From Prevotellaceae bacterium (GTDB taxonomy: Bacteria; Bacteroidota; Bacteroidia; Bacteroidales; UBA932): DNA of 11,267 bases. Made by a program: the position numbers and the translations under genes. The stretch is from positions 1-11,267 of the forward strand of contig JAIROF010000066.1 in the NCBI GenBank assembly GCA_031257655.1, written 5' to 3'. Of the stretch, positions 1 through 5,536 are shown one piece after another (position 1 is the first letter of the stretch; each line of letters opens with the position of its first letter). Below the pieces are notes generated by a model, which was given only the letters and a program-made list of their open reading frames with translations, was not told the origin of the DNA and searched no databases.

Positions 1-95
1 TTTTTCACTTTTGCAATATCCGTCAACGAAATATAATCTACACTATCTATTTTGATAATGGCTATTTCTGTATGTTTTACATTTATTTTTGCCAT
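1..95 (-). CDS. Start of a KilA-N domain protein (3' end outside window)
   Basis: An open frame starts at an ATG (95-93) and runs off the left edge after 31 codons without a stop. It begins MAKINVKHTE, and its residues 17-29 read DSVDYISLTDIAK. The 'DYISLTDIA' stretch is the hallmark opening of KilA-N DNA-binding domains, which are found in phage antirepressor-like and accessory Bacteroidota proteins. If so, the protein would bind DNA in the cytoplasm. It starts only 7 bases after the GH127 stop, so it could be read through from the enzyme genes. No link of KilA-N proteins to glycan breakdown is known to me, and the join may mark the edge of an inserted segment. The call rests on 31 residues. 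The reading frame is sound; the family is probable, not certain. Confidence 0.62.
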   Translation of the reverse strand, partial: MAKINVKHTEIAIIKIDSVDYISLTDIAKVK

Positions 96-102
96 AATAT
101 TG

Positions 103-2052
103 TCATTTCTCATTATCAAAAAACACCTTCATTCTTCCCTCGCCGCGGTTCGACCATGCGTAGTAGGGGATTAATGTGTGCTCCTCGCTACGGATAACGC
201 TTACTCCGCCTAACAATTCGGGCGTCCATGCAGCTTTTGCCGATTGCAGCTTTAGCGGCTTGTCGAATGCTTTGGGGTTGTCCGTTTCCTCCATGCAGTA
301 TACCAAAGGCCCGGATTCTACGGCAAATTTCCCGGCATCGTCCTTTACCTCCGGACGGGCTACGACGGTGCGCGGCTGCATCGGGAAATTCAGCGCAAGG
401 CTGTCGCCGGGTTTCCATGCGCGGGTGAGGGTGTAGTAGCCGTCGGCGGTATTCGGCGCGTGTGAGGGCTGCGTTTTACGATTATCCGAATACGCATATA
501 ATCCGCCCGGCGCCGGAGCGTTTTGCGCCCACAGGGGGACGCGGATTTTCAGGGTGAACGGCTGCGGTAGGGTCGTGGCGCGCTGCGACCCTGCAATGTT
601 GCTATCGACCATGCGTATCGTTACCTGCCCGCTCCACGGATAGCCCGTTTGCTGCTCAATCGTTACCGTTTCGTTTCCGACGGGAATTTTCGCCCTGCTC
701 GACACAAACAGGTTGACGTACACCGTATCCTGCTGCACGGCGTAAATCAGGTTGGGGATAGAGGGGATGAAGCGAATGAGGTTGGTAGGGCAGCAGGAGC
801 AGTCGAACCACGCCGCCCGCGTGCACGAAACGCCGTGGTTAAACCTGTATTTGCCGTCGGATTCCAGCGGGTTGGGGTAGAAAAACTCCGTGCCGGCGAG
901 CGATATTCCCGAAATCACGCCGTTGTAGAGCATGCGCTCGAGGGCGTCGAAGTATTGCGCCTCGCCGGTCAGGCGGAACAGCCGCTCCGCCCAGTACACG
1001 CCCCCGATGGCGGCGCAGGTTTCGCCGTAGGCGGTCAGGTTGGGCAGCTCGTAATTGCCGCCAAAGGCTTCGCCGTCGTGCCGCGCGCCAAGCCCGCCGG
1101 TGAGGTACATTTTTTTGCCGGTCATGTTGCCCCAGAGCCGGTGCACGGCGTTCCGGTAAGGCTTGTCGCCGTAGAGAGCGGCAACGTCGGTCATGCCGGC
1201 GTACATGTAAACGGCGCGGACGGCGTGCCCCACCGCTTCGTCCTGCGCTACGACCGGCAAATGGTCTTGGCTGTATGCGCCGCGTATTTTACGGCGCTGC
1301 TTATCGCCGCGCAGGTCGAGGAATTTCTTGGCCAGATGCAGGTAATCCGTCTTTCCGGTAATCTGGTAGAGCTTTATCAAGCCGGTTTCAACAATCTGGT
1401 GGCCGGGGACTTCGTAGTTTGCCGTATCGCCAAAGACGGTTACCAGCAGGTCGGCGTTTTTGAGCGCAACGTCGAGAAAATTGCGCTTGCCGGTCGCCCA
1501 GTGGTGCGCCGCCGCCGCTTCGAAGAGGTGCCCGCTGTTGTAGAGCTCGTGGCTTGCGCCTAAGTCGAACCAGCGTCCGCCGCCGGGTTTCACCCACGAG
1601 GCGGGCGGGCGCTTGGGGTCAATCGTGCGCCATGTGGTGAGATAGCCGTCCGGCTCCTGCCCGTAGGCAATCAGGCTGATAGCGGAATCCAGATAGCTGT
1701 CCAGCGCAGGATTCGGGGCGTTGATTAGGGAGTAGGCCGCGCCTTCGATCGTTTTATACACGTCGGTATCGTCGAATGGCATTGCGCCGCGCGTTTTGCC
1801 CGTGCCGCCGCGAATGACGTTTCCGGCGGTTACAAAGTTCTCCAAGCGCCCTTCCGCTTCGCACTTTTCAAAAGCGTAGCGGATGGTCTTTTCCTGTATT
1901 GTCCGGATTTTGGGCAACCAGAAATTGTCGGTCAGGGTTACCTCGCTCAGCTTCACCTGCCGAATCGGGTAGTCGAGCTGTTCGCTCTTCCTCTCCGTGC
2001 AGGAAAAAGAAGTAAAGCAAATGCATGCTGGAATTAAAATTATGTGCTTCAT
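103..2052 (-). CDS. GH127 family beta-L-arabinofuranosidase-like lipoprotein (DUF1680)
   Basis: This 649-aa protein belongs to Glyco_hydro_127 (former DUF1680). Characterised members release terminal beta-L-arabinofuranose using a zinc-bound cysteine nucleophile. The active-site set known from Bifidobacterium HypBA1 is complete here: Glu328 (in DGEAF) as acid/base, and Glu344 and Cys346 (in YGETC) with Cys420 and Cys421 (in CSCCPTN) as zinc ligands, Cys420 being the expected nucleophile. The Glu328-Glu344-Cys346 spacing equals that of HypBA1. An (alpha/alpha)6 barrel fills roughly residues 30-440, followed by beta domains. The N-terminus MKHIILIPACICFTSFSC looks like a lipoprotein signal with Cys18 as lipidated residue, so the enzyme is probably membrane-anchored, although the lipobox is not canonical. 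The ATG sits in an A-rich leader (AACAAAATG). It lies 51 bases after GH27 and is probably in the same operon. Family call firm; exact substrate inferred. Confidence 0.93.
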   Translation of the reverse strand: MKHIILIPACICFTSFSCTERKSEQLDYPIRQVKLSEVTLTDNFWLPKIRTIQEKTIRYAFEKCEAEGRLENFVTAGNVIRGGTGKTRGAMPFDDTDVYKTIEGAAYSLINAPNPALDSYLDSAISLIAYGQEPDGYLTTWRTIDPKRPPASWVKPGGGRWFDLGASHELYNSGHLFEAAAAHHWATGKRNFLDVALKNADLLVTVFGDTANYEVPGHQIVETGLIKLYQITGKTDYLHLAKKFLDLRGDKQRRKIRGAYSQDHLPVVAQDEAVGHAVRAVYMYAGMTDVAALYGDKPYRNAVHRLWGNMTGKKMYLTGGLGARHDGEAFGGNYELPNLTAYGETCAAIGGVYWAERLFRLTGEAQYFDALERMLYNGVISGISLAGTEFFYPNPLESDGKYRFNHGVSCTRAAWFDCSCCPTNLIRFIPSIPNLIYAVQQDTVYVNLFVSSRAKIPVGNETVTIEQQTGYPWSGQVTIRMVDSNIAGSQRATTLPQPFTLKIRVPLWAQNAPAPGGLYAYSDNRKTQPSHAPNTADGYYTLTRAWKPGDSLALNFPMQPRTVVARPEVKDDAGKFAVESGPLVYCMEETDNPKAFDKPLKLQSAKAAWTPELLGGVSVIRSEEHTLIPYYAWSNRGEGRMKVFFDNEK

Positions 2053-2058
2053 TTTGTT
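2009..2058 (-). repeat. 5' leader of GH127, copy of the GH27 leader
   Basis: This 50-base segment covers the last bases before the GH127 start and its first 14 codons. It aligns without gaps to 3470-3519 at the head of the GH27 frame, with about 41 of 50 bases identical. The encoded peptides match as well: MKHIILIPACICFTS here and MKSIILNSALIRFTS there. The match stops abruptly at both ends. Confidence 0.8.
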
Positions 2059-2103
2059 GGTTGGTTATTAATTGTGATTATTTTGCCGGCTTTTAATTGT
2101 TAC

Positions 2104-3447
2104 TTATTTTTCTTCGAAGACATACAATCCGCAGGCATGGGGACGAAGCGCTACAGAAAACCTTCCATCGGAAATGCTTGCTGATTCTCCTGTCCACATA
2201 TTTTTCACCCCGCATTTCCCGCTTACCCCGATGCGCTGTAAATCAACCCGTATTTCCGCCGGCTCGGGGCTGTCGGAAGTGTTGAATAGGGCTAAATATT
2301 TTTGGCCGGATAAGGGGTTGCGCGAGGTAACCGCCACCTTTCCGTTTTCTTGAAACAGCTGCCGCGCGTCCGTACTTTCGCGGTGCATTCTCAAGACTTC
2401 GCGATTGGTAAGCAGGGATAAAGTAAGCTCATCGTTGCTTGGCAGGTCGCCGCCAAACATCAGCGGGGAGCGGAAGATGCTGAAAAACGTTACCAGCGAA
2501 TACTGCTCGTCCCGCGTCAGGCGTGTCATGCGGTCGCTGCCGCGCTCGCCGCGAATGGCGATGCGCCCCAGCGGAATCATATCGCAGTCGGGCCAGGTCG
2601 GCGCAATATGCGGGTACCAGCTTTCCGCCACTTTCATCAAGTGGGTAAGGTGTCCCCAGGTATCCCAAACGTCGTCCACCATGCGCCACATGTTGACATG
2701 GTTCTTAACGTGCAGGGCTTCCGAAGCGGGCGTTTCACCGGGCGAGGCGCTCAACACAATCGGTCGGCCGCAAAGGTCAATCGCCTTGCGAATCATTTCG
2801 ATTTCCCGCTTGTGGTAGGGGCGTGAAAGGTCGTCGATTTTAAGGAAATCCACGCCCCACGAAGCGTACAGCGCCATCAGGGAGCTGTAGTACGCCTGCG
2901 CGCCCGGCTTGTCGGCAATGGTGTAGTTGTCGCGCAGCCACGTGCACTGCAAGTCGGTGGAGTAGATTTGGTCGGCGGTGTACGGCGTTCCTTTAATCGG
3001 CAGCTTCTTTTCTACCGCCTGCTTGGGGATGCCGCGCATGATGTGGATGCCGAACTTCAAACCCTTGGAGTGGATATAGTCGGCAAGGGGCCGAAAACCC
3101 TTGCCGCCGGCGGCCGACGGGAAGCGGTTGACGGCGGGCTGGTAGCGTCCGTATTCGTCCATCACGTAGCGCGGGTCGGCCTGGTTGTATCCTCCGGCCT
3201 TGTCGTTTTCCACAAACCAGCGGATATCGACCACGATGTATTCCCACCCGTACGGCTTTAAGTATTGGGCCATATAATCGGCATTGGCTTTGACCTCGTG
3301 CTCTTCGACCGTGGGGCCATAGCAATCCCAAGAGTTCCAGCCCATCGGCGGGGTTTTTGCCCATTGAGCAAAAACGGGCTGAGCGGGCAAATTCCTCGCG
3401 CAAACGAATAAAATTCCCGCCAAAATAATGCATACGCGAATTTTCAT
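2104..3447 (-). CDS. GH27 glycosidase (alpha-galactosidase / beta-L-arabinopyranosidase type), secreted
   Basis: This is a GH27 retaining glycosidase with a clan GH-D (beta/alpha)8 barrel and a C-terminal beta-sandwich. Numbered from the upstream ATG at 3513, the family opening TPPMGWNSWDCYG is at residues 54-66. The nucleophile is Asp227 in VDFLKIDD and the acid/base is Asp281 in WRMVDD, aligned to human alpha-galactosidase Asp231 by its distance from the Arg. PTWPDCDMIPLG (305-316) matches the family's GWNDPDMLxxG. I chose the start at 3447 because MKIRVCIILAGILFVCA begins a good type I signal peptide, with likely cleavage after VFA. The frame is open to an ATG at 3513, which has a better A-rich leader but would put 22 odd residues in front of the signal. 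Activity may be alpha-galactosidase or beta-L-arabinopyranosidase; the sequence does not decide. It lies between GH43 (151 bases) and GH127 (51 bases). Confidence 0.9.
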   Translation of the reverse strand: MKIRVCIILAGILFVCARNLPAQPVFAQWAKTPPMGWNSWDCYGPTVEEHEVKANADYMAQYLKPYGWEYIVVDIRWFVENDKAGGYNQADPRYVMDEYGRYQPAVNRFPSAAGGKGFRPLADYIHSKGLKFGIHIMRGIPKQAVEKKLPIKGTPYTADQIYSTDLQCTWLRDNYTIADKPGAQAYYSSLMALYASWGVDFLKIDDLSRPYHKREIEMIRKAIDLCGRPIVLSASPGETPASEALHVKNHVNMWRMVDDVWDTWGHLTHLMKVAESWYPHIAPTWPDCDMIPLGRIAIRGERGSDRMTRLTRDEQYSLVTFFSIFRSPLMFGGDLPSNDELTLSLLTNREVLRMHRESTDARQLFQENGKVAVTSRNPLSGQKYLALFNTSDSPEPAEIRVDLQRIGVSGKCGVKNMWTGESASISDGRFSVALRPHACGLYVFEEK

Positions 3448-3455
3448 AGCCAAAT

Positions 3456-3470
3456 CTTGTAATTTACAAG
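3456..3470. promoter_or_regulatory. Perfect 7-bp dyad before the GH27 start
   Basis: CTTGTAA, one base, TTACAAG. The dyad ends exactly at base 3470, where similarity to the GH127 leader begins, and lies 8 bases upstream of the ATG at 3447. It could be an operator, an RNA hairpin near the start codon, or a recombination scar. Nothing in the sequence decides between these. Confidence 0.4.
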
Positions 3471-3519
3471 AAGTAAAGCGAATGAGCGCTGAATTTAAAA
3501 TTATGCTTTTCATTTTGTT
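3470..3519 (-). repeat. Leader segment in front of GH27, copy of the GH127 leader
   Basis: This is the partner of 2009-2058 (about 41/50 identical, ungapped). It holds an ATG at 3513 and a short reading frame continuous with GH27 (MKSIILNSALIRFTSCKL). The segment looks like a second gene start placed upstream of GH27's own signal peptide. If translation begins here, the protein carries a 22-residue N-terminal extension. Confidence 0.75.
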
Positions 3520-3534
3520 TGTGTTTTTTTTATA

Positions 3535-3577
3535 TTAGCCAGCTCCGCTTTTGCCTCAGCTGCAAGCCTTTATTTTG
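3535..3577. repeat. Half copy of the 129-bp palindromic element
   Basis: Bases 3535-3577 match 8305-8347 at about 38 of 43 positions, and 33 of 35 over the core 3543-3577. The copy begins at the symmetry centre of the full element at 8241-8369 and holds only its right half. It fills most of the GH27-GH43 spacer (3514-3598). This makes the sequence a dispersed repeat and not a one-off intergenic structure. Confidence 0.75.
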
Positions 3578-3598
3578 TTGAACAAATCATACACCGCT

Positions 3599-5185
3599 TC
3601 ACTGCTTTGCGGTTTTTGAGTAGCTAAAGAAATCGACGTCCACGTAGCCTCCCGCGCGCTGGGTGGCGTAGCTGTAAATGGCTATGCGGTTGCCCATGAA
3701 GTGAACGAGGTTGTATATCATGCGGAACTCCGCGCCCAGCGGCGTCCAGCGCTCGCTGTCGAGGCTGTAGTAGAACGTGGCCTTGTCTGTGCCGAAATCG
3801 CAGTCCATGCGCAGGTACACCGTGCTTTGGGGCAGCGCTGCCCTACCCTTTTCGCTGCCTCGGTCGGTCATGACGATAAACTTTTTGCCGTTTTCCACGA
3901 TTACCGAGATAAGGCCCGGCTCGGCGCAGAAAGCCCCTATGCCCGCCACATCGCCGCTGCGTATATGCGACACGTCCATCGCCACCACCGCGCTGCACCG
4001 TTCGCCCTCCGCGCGCTGCGAAAGGGTGTTGCGGGCGTCGAATATGCTTTTGACCACCTTTCCGGTTTTGAGGCGCAGGTAGCCGGGCCGCTCGGTGAGC
4101 GACCACAGGGCGTTGTCGGGGTTGTGGTTCCACTGCCAGCCAAGCCCCAGCGCGGCGGCGTCGAAGCTGTCGCTCGCCACTAAGGGCGCGGCGGCGTAGC
4201 CCTGCACCGGCTTTTCCATTACCCTGGGCGCCTTGCCGTTTTCGTCGCCAAGCATCGGCCAGCCGTCTATCCAGCGGCAGGGCGTGAGCACGGGCGCGCG
4301 CCCCACCGCGCCGTGGTCTTGAAACAGGAGGCCAAACCAGCGCCCGTCTTCCGTATCCACAATGCAGCCCTGCGCTACGCCGCAGCCGTACAGGTCGAGC
4401 GTGTCCGACAGAATCACCTTCGACTCGTAGGGGCCCGCTATGCGCTCGGAGCGGAAGCAGAGCTGGGTGCGGATGCCGCCGCGCGGCCACCAGATGATAA
4501 AAATGTAGTACTTGCCGTTGTACCGGCACAGGTGCGTCCCCTCAAACAACCCCCTGTAGCCTTGCGCCTCGCCGTCGATAACGCTTGCGCGGAGGCCGTC
4601 TGCTTTGACGCCGGCGAGGTCGCCGCGCAGCTCGGCTATCTTAACCTGCTTTTCGACGTACGACAGGTAAACCTTGCCGTCGTCGTCAAACAGCAGCGAA
4701 GCGTCGTGGTAGTTCCGGTCAAATTCGGCAACTTTTTCCCACTTGCCCGCCGGATTCTCCGCCGCGTAGAGGTACGACTTCTGCGGGCGGTTGGTGGCAA
4801 AGAACACGTAGAACTTGCCGCCGTGGTAGCGCAACGACGACGCCCACTGCCCCTGCCCGTAAACGTTTCCGCCCTCGAGGTCGTAGAGCGGGCTGTCCTT
4901 TACTTCGTCAAACACGTAGCCGATGATTTCCCAGCCGACGAGGTCTTTCGACTTCATGATGGGCGCACCGGGCATCAGGTGCATGGTGGTGCTCACCATG
5001 TAGAAGTCGCTGCCCACGCGGATGACGTCGGGGTCGGGCACATCGGCGTAGATGACGGGGTTGGTGAACGTCCCGCCGCCGTCGTTAGCGCCGGAGCTTT
5101 GCGCCAACGCTACCATCAAACCCGCCAACCAACAGCGAATGGCGAATAGCGAACGACGAATATGCTTATTTTTCTTTTTGTTCAT
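3599..5185 (-). CDS. GH43 alpha-L-arabinofuranosidase/beta-xylosidase with C-terminal beta-sandwich
   Basis: This 528-aa secreted GH43 enzyme has a five-bladed beta-propeller at about residues 40-325. The three catalytic acids are visible: Asp51 in VPDPDV (general base), Asp161 in YHDASLLFDDDG (pKa modulator) and Glu215 in LFEGTHL (acid). About residues 335-525 form a concanavalin-A-like sandwich of the beta-xylosidase C-terminal type (GH43_C2), with FDARNTLSQR near its start. The architecture resembles subfamily 12-like enzymes, which include arabinofuranosidases acting on xyloglucan; this subfamily assignment is tentative. A signal peptide (hydrophobic LAGLMVALA, probable cleavage after SGA33) follows an unusually long basic N-region, MNKKKNKHIRR plus SLFAIRC, part of which is encoded by a heptamer repeat. 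The start codon is 6 bases after the stop of the DUF1016-like remnant. Inverting hydrolysis, probably periplasmic or surface. Confidence 0.93.
   Translation of the reverse strand: MNKKKNKHIRRSLFAIRCWLAGLMVALAQSSGANDGGGTFTNPVIYADVPDPDVIRVGSDFYMVSTTMHLMPGAPIMKSKDLVGWEIIGYVFDEVKDSPLYDLEGGNVYGQGQWASSLRYHGGKFYVFFATNRPQKSYLYAAENPAGKWEKVAEFDRNYHDASLLFDDDGKVYLSYVEKQVKIAELRGDLAGVKADGLRASVIDGEAQGYRGLFEGTHLCRYNGKYYIFIIWWPRGGIRTQLCFRSERIAGPYESKVILSDTLDLYGCGVAQGCIVDTEDGRWFGLLFQDHGAVGRAPVLTPCRWIDGWPMLGDENGKAPRVMEKPVQGYAAAPLVASDSFDAAALGLGWQWNHNPDNALWSLTERPGYLRLKTGKVVKSIFDARNTLSQRAEGERCSAVVAMDVSHIRSGDVAGIGAFCAEPGLISVIVENGKKFIVMTDRGSEKGRAALPQSTVYLRMDCDFGTDKATFYYSLDSERWTPLGAEFRMIYNLVHFMGNRIAIYSYATQRAGGYVDVDFFSYSKTAKQ
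5134..5161. repeat. Four degenerate heptamers inside the GH43 signal-peptide region
   Basis: On the plus strand AGCGAAT, GGCGAAT, AGCGAAC and GACGAAT follow without a gap; the coding strand reads ATTCGYC-like units. They encode the RSLFAIR part of the N-region. The period of 7 is not a codon multiple, so gain or loss of one unit would shift the frame. Confidence 0.7.
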
Positions 5186-5191
5186 AGCCTG

Positions 5192-5399
5192 TTAACTTTC
5201 AATATTACCTATTTTTGCTTTTTCTCTCGTAATCATTTCGGCAAGTTCTGCCTCAGAGGGCAAAACGGTTTTGTATTTTACCGCAAAAATCTGCCGGTTT
5301 TCTTTCAGAATCGAATACTTGACAATCGTTTCGTGCTTTTTGCAGTAATCTGCTGATTTCTGCGAAAAACGTCGTGTCGCTTGTGGCTATTTCTTTCAT
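5192..5399 (-). pseudogene. Internally deleted remnant resembling a YhcG/DUF1016 PDDEXK nuclease gene
   Basis: From an ATG at 5399 one frame reads MKEIATSDTTFFAEISRLLQ, which resembles the start of DUF1016/YhcG-type nuclease proteins, and it ends at a TGA at 5255-5253. A shifted frame over the second half contains HETIVKYSILKENRQIF and then KTVLPSEAELAEMITREK, ending at a TAA (5194-5192). This resembles the end of the same family, where a similar 'ETIVKYS...LPSEEEL' tail follows the nuclease core. The two pieces meet around 5330-5345, so most of the gene, including the catalytic centre, is missing and the frame is broken. It sits between GH9 and GH43, 6 bases ahead of the GH43 start. The family call is from memory of the motifs. 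The coding character of both pieces is convincing, the identity less so. Confidence 0.5.
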
Positions 5400-5418
5400 T
5401 GCAATACTAGTGGCTGTA

Positions 5419-5446
5419 ATTATTCATTGTTCAATATTCATTGTTT
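5419..5446. repeat. Four degenerate heptamers (ATTATTC type)
   Basis: ATTATTC, ATTGTTC, AATATTC and ATTGTTT run in tandem just upstream of the DUF1016-like remnant. They are from the same family as 5495-5536, to which they are joined by a spacer holding the hairpin at 5461-5485. Confidence 0.7.
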
Positions 5447-5460
5447 CAGCATCATGAAAG

Positions 5461-5485
5461 ATTCTCTACGCACTGTGTAGAGAAT
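5461..5485. repeat. Hairpin between GH9 and the DUF1016-like remnant
   Basis: A perfect 9-bp stem (ATTCTCTAC / GTAGAGAAT) extends to 11 pairs with one G-T pair, closing a loop of ACT. It lies 46 bases downstream of the GH9 stop. On the transcribed strand it is followed by CTTTCATGAT, not a T-run, so it is not a textbook terminator. It could still stabilise or process the mRNA end. Confidence 0.6.
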
Positions 5486-5494
5486 TGTAAACTC

Positions 5495-5536
5495 TTAAAT
5501 CATTAATCATTAACCATTCACCATTAACCATTATTT
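5495..5536. repeat. Six degenerate heptamers overlapping the GH9 stop codon
   Basis: TTAAATC, ATTAATC, ATTAACC, ATTCACC, ATTAACC and ATTATTT are contiguous. The GH9 stop (TAA, 5533-5531) lies within the last unit. Together with 5419-5446 and the remnant, this accounts for most of the 345-base GH9-GH43 spacer; I see no other gene or clear promoter there. Confidence 0.8.

Noticed and set aside
649..1563. 304-codon plus-strand frame opposite GH127
   Set aside because: It is antisense to the complete GH127 catalytic region and has no start context or motif of its own.
3592..3616. ACCGC...GCGGT followed by TTTTT as a terminator
   Set aside because: The T-run follows on the plus strand, where no gene ends, and the stem is only 5 bp and lies over the GH43 stop codon.
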